DNA of 57,877 nucleotides from assembly GCA_003022565.1 (NCBI GenBank), contig PXTN01000118.1:1-57877 (forward strand). The letters run 5' to 3'. Shown in pieces: positions 16,697 to 26,548 of this stretch. Numbering within the stretch: the first letter of the stretch is position 1; every line of letters starts with the position of its first letter. The notes under the pieces are model-generated. The model worked only from the letters and a program-made list of their open reading frames with translations. It was not told the origin of the DNA and made no database searches. Made by a program: the position numbers and the translations under genes. The stretch comes from Bacteroidetes bacterium QS_3_64_15 (GTDB lineage: Bacteria > Bacteroidota > Rhodothermia > Rhodothermales > Salinibacteraceae).

Positions 16697-19600
16697 ATGG
16701 CGTCCCTCCATCGCGCATTCTGGATCGCGCTCACGTGCGGACTGGCACTCTCGCTCCCGATCCCAGACGCGGCCCAGGCCCAAGACGACTTCGATGCCTC
16801 GTGGTACGACCCCGAGGCCCCGCACCTCCAGATTGGCGTGACCACCGATGGGGTCTATCGCGTGACGGCCAATGCCCTCCAGGACGCGCTGCCGGCGGGG
16901 ACGGCGCTGTCCGACATTTCCCCGGAGACGATTCGTCTGCTCGAAAACGGGGAGGAGATCCCAATTCAGGTGGAGGGGGCCGCGGACGGGTCGCTCGACC
17001 CGTCGGACACGGTCACGTTCGTGGGGCGCCGCAACCGAGGGGCGGATGAGATCTGGGCGTACAACTACGATGCCTCGGCGCAGAGCAGCACATACCGGAG
17101 CCTGTACAGCGACACCACGTACTACTGGATGACCTGGGGCGGCGAGGACGGCCGTCGGTACGAGAGCACGTCCGCGTCCTCGACCTCCACGACGACGGCC
17201 CTCCGCGACACGGCTCGCATCGAGCAGGACCAGTACTACTACTTTGGGCGCCCGGGGAGTACCGGCAATCCCCTCTACACCGAGTCGGAAGGCTACTACT
17301 GGCAGCGGTTTCGGCACAACGACACGTCCCCGATTTCGGACACCTACACCCTTCCGGTCGGCCGCCGCACAGACTCGGACGACACGCTCGACCTCACACT
17401 CCGCTTCGACGCCGAGACGAACTCCTGCCACCGCGTCGAAATCGAGGGGGAACTCCTCCAGTCAGATGGGTCCCTGGCCTTTGAACCCCTCACCACCGTG
17501 GAGTGGGACGCGTTCAACCGCACCACGGTCGAGACGTCCATCTCCCAGAACCAGGTCCCAGAGTCGGGACTGACGCTGCGCCTCACGTCCTACAACGACG
17601 GGTTTTTGGAGGATCTCAACTGTCCTGATCCGTCGAGCACCCCCAACTACGTGCTGTTTGACTGGGCGGAGGCCGTCTACACGCGGTCGCTGGCGGCCCA
17701 AAACAACCAGCAGCGGTTCGTGGTGCCTACGGCCGACGCGACCACCCTCGATCTGACGGGCCACACGGGCGACTCGGTGCACGTCTACAGTCCTGCCTCC
17801 GCCCGGCGATACTCGGGCACGCTCGACGGGAACGCAGCGTCCGCGTCCATCGCGCCCCCGATGGCATCAACCCCATATTGGACTGTGGGGGACGCCGGGT
17901 ACAAAGAGCCCGTCGCCATCGAGCCCGACGCGTCGAGCGACTGGTCAAACCCGGACGCCCACGGCGCCGACTACCTCCTCCTCACCACCGAGGCGCTCCT
18001 CCCCGCCGCCCAACAATTGGCCGACCATCGCCGGTCGCACGACGGCTACGAGGTGGAAGTGGCCCTGGTGCAAAACGTCTTCGACGAGTTCGACTACGGG
18101 CGGGCCACCCCCATCGCCATCCGGCGGTTCGTGCGGTCCACGCAGGAGTGGGATCCCGCCCCCCGGTTTCTCTCCATCTTCGCCGATGCCCAGTATCCCA
18201 TCCGTGACGGCTCGGTCGACACGATTTATCCCGAATGGAGCGTCCCCTCCTTTGGCTTCGCCCCGTCGGACGGGTGGTTTGCCATGCAGTCCGACGGCCC
18301 CAACGACTGGTCGGAGCTCCTCGCCGTGGGGCGCATCCCTGTGCGGTCCGTGGCGCAGGGGGAGCTCTTCGTCGAAAAACTGGAGACCTACGAGACGGCC
18401 CCCCTGGAGCGGTGGCAAAAGCGGATGCTCCTCCTCGCGGGGGGGACCAACGAGAGTGAACAGAGCCAGCTTCAGTTCTACTCCAATCGCTGGGGCGAGA
18501 TCGCGGCGGACACGGTGGCGACCATCGACGGGGATCCGGTGCCCGTCCACACGGGAGCCGACACGATTCGGTACTATAAAAAGGCGAACGCGCCCCTTGA
18601 CGACACCTTTCAAGACTCGCTCGCCGTCGACCTGAAGCGGGGGGCCGGGTGGCTCAACTACTTTGGCCACTCCGCTGCCCAGACGTGGGAGATCGTGACG
18701 GATCCACCGTCGGAGTTCGACAATGCCGGGCGCCTGCCCATCGTCATCTCGCTCGGTTGCCGCACCGGCTCCTTCGCCGGGGGTCGATTCGAGGAAAAAA
18801 GTGCCCCGTCCTTGGGCGAACAACTCGTCGTGGGCTCCGTGCGGCCCGACGGCACCCCACGCGACGGGGCGCTGAACGGCGGCATTGCCCACTTCGGCGA
18901 GTCGGCCCTGGGCAACCTCATTCCGTCCGCCCGCATTAACGACGCTCTCGTCCAGCGCGTCTTCGTCGACACCATGCGGGTGCTGGGCGAGGCCATCCGG
19001 TCGGCCAAGGCCGAGATCAACGCCGACTTTGGGAATAGCGACTTCTACGTAAAGCACCTTCTGCAGTACGGGCTGCTGGGGGACCCGGCCACGAACATGG
19101 CCCTCCCCGCCCAGCCCGACCTCCACGTGTCGTCGGATCTCATCGCCACCGACCCGACAGTCCCGGTGCCTTCCGACGAACTGACCGTGACGGCCCGCCT
19201 CCAGAATCGAGGCCTCATCCCGTCCGACAGCGTGACCGCCCGCCTCACGTGGGAGCGCCCCGACGGGACGATTACCCAGCGCACGCGCTGGATCGACCGC
19301 TTTCGGCTCGAAAAGACACTCTCCTTCTCGTTCCCCCTGGACGAGCGCGCCATCGGGCCCAACACGTTCCGCGTCACCGTCGATCTCGACAACGAATACG
19401 ACGAGGCCAACGAGACGAACAACACGGCCGAGCGCACGCAGGTGGTGTTCGACACGGGCGTCGCGCTCCTCTCCCCCACCGACTTCGGCACGGTGACGTC
19501 CGAGGAGCCCTCGCTCGAATTCACGGTTTCCGGGCAGGCCACGGACCGGGTTCCGGTCGTGCTCCAGCTCGACACGGTGCCCGACTTCTCGTCGCCGGCC

Positions 19601-21721
19601 CGCCGGGAGGTGCAGCGCGAGGTTAGCGATCTTCGGGGCACGTGGCAGCCGTCCGGCCTCTCCGAAAACGAGACCTACTACTGGCGCGCCCGACTGGCGG
19701 ACGCCAACGCGAACACTTGGCGAACGGCCCGCTTCACCATCGCCCCAACCGTCCCCGAGCGATCGTGGCTCCAGCGCGACCAGCTTTTTTCGGCAAACGA
19801 GAATTCACGACTCCGGCGCACGGGTCGCTCGTGGAGGTTTAATGAATACAGCCGGAACGTTTTGACCTTCTCCGAGCGGGGGCAGGGATCTCGCGTGAAC
19901 GGATTTATTGTCGACGGCACCATGCGTTACGAGTACCTGCAGCTCGGATTCGGGGTGCTCGTCCTCGATGGCACTAGCGGCGAAGTGCGGGCCAGTGAGT
20001 CGTTTCCAACGTACGACCTCCGGGACGACCTTGAGGACGACGTGGGCGACCAGCAGGAGGCCATCGACGCCCTTGCGTCGTTTCTCGACGACGTGCCGGA
20101 AGAGGGCGATTACGTGTTCGTGCGAACCCGACACCTCGCCCGCCAAAGCGACGCGTCGATCCCGGACGAGGTGAAGTCGATGTTTGCAAACCTGGGCTCA
20201 GCGGCTATCGACACACTGTCGTACCGGTACGTCTGGGCCATGAAGACGCGGAAAGGACACTCCGGCGAAACGGTCGAGCGCGTGTCCCCGCCCTCGGAGG
20301 CCGATGAGGTGAATGAGATAAACCTCGGGTCGGAGCCCTCCTTTTCGCACGCCTCCGGCACCACGATCTCGTCCCGGATCGGGCCAGCCAGCGACTGGGA
20401 CTCGCTCCGCTGGAGCGGCACGGCTCCGGACGCCGAGGACATGATTTCGCTCGACGTCCTCGCCGCAGACTCGACGATCCTCATCGACGATCTCAGCGGA
20501 CCTTCGGGGGAGCGATCCCTTTCCGCCATCGATGCGCAGGAGCACCCCCGCCTTCATTTCCGCGCTACCCTCACCGACTCGACGAGTCGTACGGCCCCTC
20601 AACTCAATGAGTGGAGCGCATCCTACACGGGCGTCCCTGAACTCGCCGTCGACCCGTCCCGCCTAGGCACCATTCCCGACACCCTCTTGCAAGGCGAACG
20701 GGTCTCCGCCTCCATTCCGGTCGTCAACTTTGGCCCGGTGGCGAGCACGCCCGTTCGGGCACGCGTCACCCTGCAGGATGCCTCGAACACGACCACCACC
20801 CTGTTGACCGACACCCTTTCGGCCCTCGCTCCCAACGGCGGCCGGGACACTACCTCGCTGGCCTTTTCGACTACGGAGTTTCCGGGGAATAATTTGATTA
20901 CGGTGGAGGCCAACACGGACGGCCCGCCCGAGCGCCTCCCAAGCAACAATACGAGCGTCCGGAACCTTTTCGTGGAGCAGGATCAAACGCCGCCGGCCGT
21001 CCAGGTGCTGGCCAACGGGCGCGAAGTCCCCCCCACCTTCGAGGACGAATCCTTCCAGGCCCCCCAGCTCCCGTTCGTCTCCACACAGCCAACCCTTGAA
21101 ATCCTCATTAGCGACAACAACCCGAACCTCACCCTTGACGACACGAGCCACGTCGACGTGTACTTCAAGGGCGGGCTTCCGGAACGCGATCCGGGACTCG
21201 GGTCGCTCTTTCAACGCATTCCCTTCACCAGCGACGCGCTGGCGTTCATGCCGCCGGACTCGGGCAGCACCGAGGTGCGGCTGCTCTTCGAGCCCGACCT
21301 GCCGATGCGGGACTCGACGTATACGTTGAAGGTGGAGGCCGAGGATGCACGGGGAAACAAGATTGAGCCGTACCAGGGGAGCTTCCGCATCCAGCAGGAG
21401 CAGGTCATTAAGGACTTGTACCCGTATCCCAACCCGATGAACACCCACACGACCTTCGCCTTCCGGGTTGAAGGCGGGCAGAACGAGGCGCTCCGCGACT
21501 TTACGCTGCGCATCTACACCCTGTCTGGGCGCCTGGTGCGCCAGTTCGACGAGAGCGACCTCGATCATCCGCTGCGCGTGGGCTGGAATACGCTGCGCTG
21601 GAACGGTCGCGACGAAGACGGGGACCGGGTGGCGACGGGCGTGTATCTCTACCGAGTGGATGTCGAGGGCGCCGAAACCTCGTTTCGGGGCGATGTCGAA
21701 AAGATCAGCGTGATCCGGTGA
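16697..21721 (+). CDS. giant C25 (gingipain/PorU)-like surface peptidase with type IX-style C-terminal sorting domain
   Basis: 1674 residues from the ATG at 16697, which places a signal peptide first (basic N-terminus, hydrophobic FWIALTCGLALSLPIP, then AQAQ). The peptidase C25-like region spans about residues 420-830: ADYLLLTTEALLPAAQQLADHR, then WLNYFGHSAAQTWEI with the candidate catalytic His and ISLGCRTGSFAGG with the candidate Cys. CARDB-like and fibronectin-like beta domains follow. The last 95 residues (YPYPNPMNTHTTFAFRVEGG ... GRLVRQFD ... DGDRVATGVYLYRV) form a FlgD-like/T9SS type A sorting domain. It is larger than P. gingivalis PorU; it could be the PorU-like sortase or another secreted peptidase. 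It ends 17 bases inside the convergent GT4 gene. Confidence 0.85.
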   Translation: MASLHRAFWIALTCGLALSLPIPDAAQAQDDFDASWYDPEAPHLQIGVTTDGVYRVTANALQDALPAGTALSDISPETIRLLENGEEIPIQVEGAADGSLDPSDTVTFVGRRNRGADEIWAYNYDASAQSSTYRSLYSDTTYYWMTWGGEDGRRYESTSASSTSTTTALRDTARIEQDQYYYFGRPGSTGNPLYTESEGYYWQRFRHNDTSPISDTYTLPVGRRTDSDDTLDLTLRFDAETNSCHRVEIEGELLQSDGSLAFEPLTTVEWDAFNRTTVETSISQNQVPESGLTLRLTSYNDGFLEDLNCPDPSSTPNYVLFDWAEAVYTRSLAAQNNQQRFVVPTADATTLDLTGHTGDSVHVYSPASARRYSGTLDGNAASASIAPPMASTPYWTVGDAGYKEPVAIEPDASSDWSNPDAHGADYLLLTTEALLPAAQQLADHRRSHDGYEVEVALVQNVFDEFDYGRATPIAIRRFVRSTQEWDPAPRFLSIFADAQYPIRDGSVDTIYPEWSVPSFGFAPSDGWFAMQSDGPNDWSELLAVGRIPVRSVAQGELFVEKLETYETAPLERWQKRMLLLAGGTNESEQSQLQFYSNRWGEIAADTVATIDGDPVPVHTGADTIRYYKKANAPLDDTFQDSLAVDLKRGAGWLNYFGHSAAQTWEIVTDPPSEFDNAGRLPIVISLGCRTGSFAGGRFEEKSAPSLGEQLVVGSVRPDGTPRDGALNGGIAHFGESALGNLIPSARINDALVQRVFVDTMRVLGEAIRSAKAEINADFGNSDFYVKHLLQYGLLGDPATNMALPAQPDLHVSSDLIATDPTVPVPSDELTVTARLQNRGLIPSDSVTARLTWERPDGTITQRTRWIDRFRLEKTLSFSFPLDERAIGPNTFRVTVDLDNEYDEANETNNTAERTQVVFDTGVALLSPTDFGTVTSEEPSLEFTVSGQATDRVPVVLQLDTVPDFSSPARREVQREVSDLRGTWQPSGLSENETYYWRARLADANANTWRTARFTIAPTVPERSWLQRDQLFSANENSRLRRTGRSWRFNEYSRNVLTFSERGQGSRVNGFIVDGTMRYEYLQLGFGVLVLDGTSGEVRASESFPTYDLRDDLEDDVGDQQEAIDALASFLDDVPEEGDYVFVRTRHLARQSDASIPDEVKSMFANLGSAAIDTLSYRYVWAMKTRKGHSGETVERVSPPSEADEVNEINLGSEPSFSHASGTTISSRIGPASDWDSLRWSGTAPDAEDMISLDVLAADSTILIDDLSGPSGERSLSAIDAQEHPRLHFRATLTDSTSRTAPQLNEWSASYTGVPELAVDPSRLGTIPDTLLQGERVSASIPVVNFGPVASTPVRARVTLQDASNTTTTLLTDTLSALAPNGGRDTTSLAFSTTEFPGNNLITVEANTDGPPERLPSNNTSVRNLFVEQDQTPPAVQVLANGREVPPTFEDESFQAPQLPFVSTQPTLEILISDNNPNLTLDDTSHVDVYFKGGLPERDPGLGSLFQRIPFTSDALAFMPPDSGSTEVRLLFEPDLPMRDSTYTLKVEAEDARGNKIEPYQGSFRIQQEQVIKDLYPYPNPMNTHTTFAFRVEGGQNEALRDFTLRIYTLSGRLVRQFDESDLDHPLRVGWNTLRWNGRDEDGDRVATGVYLYRVDVEGAETSFRGDVEKISVIR

Positions 21722-22874
21722 CGGGTTCTTTGAGACTGCTGTCGTTCAGTAAACGACGATAAAGGTTCACGAGGCGCTCGCCCATCGTCTCCCAGCGGTA
21801 CTGCGGGGCCGCGGCGCGGGCATTCTCGGCGCACTCTCGGTACCGTTCCGGGTGGGCCTGCCACGCGTCGAGCACGTCGAGGACAGCCCCCGGCTCGCCC
21901 GGCGGCACCACCGCACCGCACTCGTGCTGCTCCACGAAGCGCCGCCAGCGCGGAAAGTCCGAGCAGATGATGGGCAGGCCGTAGTGGAGGTACTCGTAGA
22001 ACTTCGTGAGCAGAGAGCCCATGTGGTTGGGGTGCGGTTCGCAAAGGGCCAATCCCACGTCGGCCCGGCAGTAGTGCGGCGGCATGGCCGAGGGCCGAAC
22101 GTAGGTGTCCCAGCCTGTGCGTTCGAGGACCGCCCCGAGCCCTTCACTCCGGACTTGCTCTTCGACCTGGATCCGCTGATGGTCGCGGTGACACACGCCC
22201 ACCAGGTCGAGGGTCTCGGGCCGGTCGGCACGCCGGATCTGCGCGGCGAGGTCCACCATCGTGCGGAGGCCGCGGCTGTCGGAGAGGGTGCCGGTGTAGA
22301 GGAGGCGCGTCGGCGTCTCGCTGATTTCTACGGCGTCCACCGGATCCTCGCCCCCGATTGGGCGAAAGTAGTTGGCGATGTAGGTATGGGGCACCGCATG
22401 GCCGTCCACAATCGACCGGTAGCTCTCCTCGGCGAGCAGCACGTGGTCGACCCACCGGAATGCCCACCGCTCCAGCGCCCGGAGCCCTCGCCCCAGCAGC
22501 GCCCCCTTCGAGCGGTAGTTCTCGTGCATGTCGTAGACCACCCGGGCGCCGATCGTCCGTTTCAGAAGGAAGGCGAGGGGAAGGAGCTCTGGGTCGTGGA
22601 TCTGGTAGAGCGCGGCGTCGAGCGCCCCGGCCATGCGGAAGACCTTCGGTTGAAGAGCAAGCCGGGCGCCCCGACTCGAAGGGATTGGCAGCGCATGGAT
22701 GGGGATTCCGTTTACGCGTTCGGAGCGCTCGTGGGGAGCAATGAGGTGCGCGTCGAACCCTGCGTCGCGGAGCGAGGCGAGCTGCTTGTAGAAGATGCGC
22801 GGGTCAAACGGATGGTGCACCGTCGTCACGTGCACGACTCGGACCGAAGATTTGCGTTCGTGCCCATTTTTCAT
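21705..22874 (-). CDS. GT4 family glycosyltransferase
   Basis: 389 residues from the ATG at 22874; the track start at 22892 is TTG. VVHVTTVHHPFDPRIFYKQLASLRDAGFDAHLIAPH is the acceptor-side start of a subgroup of GT4 enzymes in polysaccharide clusters. ALYQIHDPELLPLAFLLKR and VVYDMHENYRSKG follow. The donor side has LLYTGTLSDSRGLRTMVDL and SLLTKFYEYLHYGLPIICSDF. Its 3' end overlaps the peptidase gene's 3' end by 17 bases. Upstream is the AT-rich patch, which probably contains its promoter. Confidence 0.9.
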   Translation of the reverse strand: MKNGHERKSSVRVVHVTTVHHPFDPRIFYKQLASLRDAGFDAHLIAPHERSERVNGIPIHALPIPSSRGARLALQPKVFRMAGALDAALYQIHDPELLPLAFLLKRTIGARVVYDMHENYRSKGALLGRGLRALERWAFRWVDHVLLAEESYRSIVDGHAVPHTYIANYFRPIGGEDPVDAVEISETPTRLLYTGTLSDSRGLRTMVDLAAQIRRADRPETLDLVGVCHRDHQRIQVEEQVRSEGLGAVLERTGWDTYVRPSAMPPHYCRADVGLALCEPHPNHMGSLLTKFYEYLHYGLPIICSDFPRWRRFVEQHECGAVVPPGEPGAVLDVLDAWQAHPERYRECAENARAAAPQYRWETMGERLVNLYRRLLNDSSLKEPVTGSR

Positions 22875-23445
22875 CTTAGACCCTGTCAGCAATTTTACGA
22901 ACTGGGTACAGACAAAATTTCGTGCACACTACAAAATCTGAACCAGAGTAGTGCCTGACGGTTCGCGCGGCCACCGTTTAGGCCTATTGAGGAGAATCCC
23001 CAAGGCGTGGTGATTATACCAGACAGGGATGGACCCTACCAGCTAAATACTACCAATCAGCCATCAAGATATTAAAATATACTACCGAAAGCTCGAATAT
23101 TTTTTCTTTTCAGACTATATCGAATGGGTAAAAGAAAATACCAGACGTATACTCCCAGGTACTTTTTCTTTAAAAAGATAAAATATGTTGATTTCAATAT
23201 TATTCATAATCTACACGAAGATCTTTGGCTCATGAGTAGCTGTACTCACAACATTATTTCCAACGTTACTTTTAGATGGTAGGGAGTTTGGTTCAATTAT
23301 AACGAAGAGAAGAGAGTTCCATCTCCAGCATGTTGGGTTCGAGACTGTGCCGACAGACTAGACATCATCCCAAATAAGTGGGAGTTCATTGATTGGTAAT
23401 CTATTATATAATATACACTTCATATCAAATAACTTTTCAGAGTCA
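22875..23445. other. AT-rich intergenic patch of about 570 bases
   Basis: A striking composition change: runs such as ATTAAAATATACTACC and TCTATTATATAATATACACT occur inside otherwise GC-rich DNA. It lies between the divergent GT4 (minus) and GT2 (plus) genes. The longest open stretches are under 40 codons without a good start, and I recognise no protein, tRNA or terminal inverted repeat. It may be a decayed acquired segment or a long AT-rich divergent promoter region. Confidence 0.75.
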
Positions 23446-24402
23446 ATGTCCGATGGCTTCCCCCCCGCCTCCGATGCGGTCGTAATCTGCACCCGGAACC
23501 GACCGAGGGAGTTGAAGCAAACCCTTCGAAGTGTAGCGTCCCAATCTGGCGCAGAGGAACGACTGGTTCTCGTTATCGACGGGAGCGACCGCGATGACGC
23601 GGAGCGCACGGCCGACGTCGTCCAAAACTGGCGCGACGAGAAGTTGCCATTCCACTACCATCGATACTCCGGCACGCCGGCGGGCACGCGCCAGCGCAAC
23701 GCTGGAATCGACTTGCTGCCGGAGTCGGTCGATGTCGTTCACTTCATCGACGATGACGTGACGCTACAGCCCGGTTACTTCGATAGGCTCGCCGAGGCAC
23801 TGCGCCGTCATTCTCGCTTGGGCGGAGTAGGGGGACTCATCACAACGCCCAACGACTCCTCCCCCCGCCCTCCCGTCCACTATAGACACCGCCTGTTCCT
23901 ACTCCGCACCGACCAGCCGAGCCGCGTCCTTCCCTCCGGTCAAACCACACCGGCGTGGCCGACCGGAGAAGGGAACATACAGCCTGCAGAGTGGCTCAGC
24001 ACCTGTGCGTCAAGCTACCGGCGCCGTGTTTTTCAACGGCACCGTTTCGATCCGAATGCCGTGGGCCCGTCTCCTCGCCTTGAAGACCTCGACTTTTCAT
24101 TTCGCGTGGCCCAAGACGCCCCCCTTGCCGCGGCCCCTGACGCCAGGTGCGTGCATCACGTCTCGGCACGAAACCGTCGCAGTACCTCGGCCACGACCCA
24201 GGAGCGCCTTGTTCGACGATACTGGTTCGTTGAAAAGAACATGGATCGCCCGCTGAACCGCCTTGCGTTCTGGTGGAGCGTCGTGGGTCAACTCGTGGCC
24301 CTCGCGGTGTCCTCGGACCCGGACAGCAGTGCGGCCCTGCGGGGCCTACTCCGCGGCATCCGCACGGTGCTCACGCGCGACCATCCGCTGCTGGCCCGGT
24401 GA
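23446..24402 (+). CDS. GT2 family glycosyltransferase
   Basis: 318 residues from the ATG at 23446; the track's start lies in the AT-rich patch and adds residues unlike the family. AVVICTRNRPRELKQTLRSV begins the GT-A fold. VVHFIDDDVTLQPGYFDRL holds the metal-binding DDD. LSTCASSYRRRVFQRHRFD and LEDLDFSFRVAQ contain the acceptor loop and the ED catalytic base motif. The C-terminal part has a weakly hydrophobic helix (WWSVVGQLVALAVSSD). A polysaccharide cluster enzyme; sugar unknown. Confidence 0.88.
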   Translation: MSDGFPPASDAVVICTRNRPRELKQTLRSVASQSGAEERLVLVIDGSDRDDAERTADVVQNWRDEKLPFHYHRYSGTPAGTRQRNAGIDLLPESVDVVHFIDDDVTLQPGYFDRLAEALRRHSRLGGVGGLITTPNDSSPRPPVHYRHRLFLLRTDQPSRVLPSGQTTPAWPTGEGNIQPAEWLSTCASSYRRRVFQRHRFDPNAVGPSPRLEDLDFSFRVAQDAPLAAAPDARCVHHVSARNRRSTSATTQERLVRRYWFVEKNMDRPLNRLAFWWSVVGQLVALAVSSDPDSSAALRGLLRGIRTVLTRDHPLLAR

Positions 24403-24584
24403 CGGGTCCGGCGCTGCCATCCAGCACGACGGCCGCGGCCCATCTTCCCCAACCGGGAGGAGAGCAGTTTCCGTTCGAATTCGCACAGACGACGGCTCCG
24501 GCGCCCCTTTTCCACTTCACTTCTTCCCGGTCCAGTCGCTATGTTGGAGGCATAGCGCAATTCTTGACACGACCTCTCCCGCAC

Positions 24585-25655
24585 ATGAAGTACGCCGTTA
24601 TCATGGCCGGAGGCATCGGCACTCGCTTCTGGCCCGCCAGCCGCAAGGAGCACCCCAAGCAGTTCCTCGACGTCTTCGGCGACGGGACGCTCATCCAGAA
24701 CACTGTCGCGCGGCTCCAGGGCCTCGTGCCCCCGGAGCGCTGCCTCATCGTCACCCACGAGCGGTACGTGGAGAAGACGCAAAAACAACTCCCGGCCGTG
24801 CCCGAGGAGAATATTCTCGCCGAGCCGATCAGTCGCAACACGGCCCCGTGCATCGCCTACGCCGCCACGACGCTCGCCAAGCGGGATCCGGAGGCCACCA
24901 TGGCGGTCCTGCCGGCCGATCACGTGATCGGGAACGTGGAGCAATACCACAAAACGCTCGACGTGGCGTTTGAGACGGCTCGAGAGCGCAACGCCCTCGT
25001 CACCATCGGCATCGAGCCGACCCATCCGTCCACCGGCTACGGCTACATTCAGTACGACGGGGCCGACGAGGAGGAGACCGAGCTTCAGGCGTGCCCGGTG
25101 CAGACCTTCGCCGAGAAGCCCGACCAGTCCACAGCTGAGCGGTTCATCGACGCCGGCGACTTTTTGTGGAACAGCGGCATGTTTATCTGGCGGGCCGACA
25201 CGATCCTCGACCAGATCGAGACCCACCTCCCCGACGCCCACGAGGCCTTTGCCCCGGTCCGCGAGACTGACGGCGAGATCGACGCAGAGACGCTCACGAA
25301 GGCCTTCCAGAACAGTCCGCGCATCTCGATCGACTACGGGGTGATGGAGCAGGCCGACACGGTCTACGTGGTGCCGGGCGCCTTCAACTGGAACGACGTG
25401 GGCGACTGGCGGGCCGTCTACGACCTGAGCGAGAAGGGCGAGCACGGAAACGTGATTGAGGGCGACGTCATCATGCAGGACTCCAGCCGGTGCCTCGTCC
25501 AGACCGAGGAGCGCCTCGTTGTGCTCGTCGGCATTAACGACCAGGTGGTGGTCGACACCGACGACGCCGTCCTCGTCTGCGACCGCGAGAGCGCTCAACA
25601 GGTGAAGCAGGTCGTGGAATACCTCCACGCGCACCAGTTTGAGGAGTACGTCTGA
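24585..25655 (+). CDS. manC: mannose-1-phosphate guanylyltransferase
   Basis: 356 residues from the ATG at 24585, which directly precedes the signature. Makes GDP-mannose from GTP and mannose-1-phosphate. MAGGIGTRFWPASRKEHPKQF (residues 7-27) is the nucleotidyltransferase signature. EPISRNTAPCIAYAA, VLPADHVI, FAEKPD, FLWNSGMFIWRA and FNWNDVGDW are all conserved blocks. It is the short form without the C-terminal isomerase domain of bifunctional ManC/AlgA. It ends the polysaccharide island and is convergent with otsB. Confidence 0.94.
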   Translation: MKYAVIMAGGIGTRFWPASRKEHPKQFLDVFGDGTLIQNTVARLQGLVPPERCLIVTHERYVEKTQKQLPAVPEENILAEPISRNTAPCIAYAATTLAKRDPEATMAVLPADHVIGNVEQYHKTLDVAFETARERNALVTIGIEPTHPSTGYGYIQYDGADEEETELQACPVQTFAEKPDQSTAERFIDAGDFLWNSGMFIWRADTILDQIETHLPDAHEAFAPVRETDGEIDAETLTKAFQNSPRISIDYGVMEQADTVYVVPGAFNWNDVGDWRAVYDLSEKGEHGNVIEGDVIMQDSSRCLVQTEERLVVLVGINDQVVVDTDDAVLVCDRESAQQVKQVVEYLHAHQFEEYV

Positions 25656-25788
25656 GTACGACAGCGGTCGGCGGACGACCGACGGCGGAAATCATCGAGA
25701 TCGAGGAGCATCGCGGCGGTCCGCGGTCTGCCCTCACGTGAAGCGAAACAGGGATCGTCTTCTCCTGACCGGTTGCGGCCGTCCGGAA

Positions 25789-26487
25789 TCAGAGGTACCG
25801 GTGCAGGTAGTCCATCACGGCATCGGGGCCGTCGAGGCGGGCGGCAGCCCGCGTGTCGTCGCCGCCAATCTTGATGGTAACGGCCTCCCGGTTCATGTCC
25901 TGCAAGGCCGCGAAGGCGTCCTCGTCCGTCACGTCGTCCCCCAGGTAGACGGGCACGCGGTCGGGGTGCGCCTCCGCAATGCGATGAACAGCGGTGCCCT
26001 TCGTGAGCCCCGCAGGCCGGAGCTCCACCACCTTCTTGCCCCAGATGGCATCGAGCACCTCCGGCAGGTCGGCGAGCCACTCGTCGAGCCGCGCCCGTAT
26101 CCCCGGCTCGTCCTTCACGTCGCGGTAGTGCACCGCAAACGACTGGTCCTTCTCCTCCACCCGAAGCCCCTCGATCGACGGCACAGACGTGCGAAGGCGG
26201 CGGAGCGCCTCGGCGGCGGCGTCGGACATGAGATTGTTCGTCTCCCGCCCCACGATGCCCTCCTGCGCCCCGTGCAGTCCAATGGCGCGGTACGGGCGAT
26301 CGAGGAACGACGAAAGCGCCTGCAGGTCGCGCCCCGTCACGATCCACAGGGGATAGTGCGCCTCCAGCTCTCGGAGGAGGTCGGGCGCCTCGGGGTGCGG
26401 CACCGCTGCCTCCGGGTCGTCGACGATGGGGGCGAGCGTGCCGTCGTAGTCCAGAAAGAAGAGGGGATCGTCAACGACGGGGGGCAT
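25789..26487 (-). CDS. otsB: trehalose-6-phosphate phosphatase
   Basis: 232 residues from the ATG at 26487; the track's start at 26517 is TTG with no visible ribosome site. A HAD-superfamily phosphatase that releases trehalose from trehalose-6-phosphate. FFLDYDGTLAPIV holds the DxD nucleophile (D13, D15). WIVTGRD, GLHGAQEG and the C-terminal VYLGDDVTDEDAF are the other HAD motifs. It lies downstream of otsA, separated by a TGATGCGTGA palindromic repeat. Trehalose is a compatible solute and stress protectant. Confidence 0.94.
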   Translation of the reverse strand: MPPVVDDPLFFLDYDGTLAPIVDDPEAAVPHPEAPDLLRELEAHYPLWIVTGRDLQALSSFLDRPYRAIGLHGAQEGIVGRETNNLMSDAAAEALRRLRTSVPSIEGLRVEEKDQSFAVHYRDVKDEPGIRARLDEWLADLPEVLDAIWGKKVVELRPAGLTKGTAVHRIAEAHPDRVPVYLGDDVTDEDAFAALQDMNREAVTIKIGGDDTRAAARLDGPDAVMDYLHRYL

Positions 26488-26548
26488 GTGGCTGTACGGG
26501 TCGATGCGTACGGTCAAAGTGCGAGGAGACTGCCCTCCTGTCAGACAG

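Noticed and set aside
23041-23180. Short peptide in the AT-rich patch (contains FSDYIEWVKENTRR)
   Set aside because: Under 40 codons with no start codon or ribosome site; cannot be supported as a gene.
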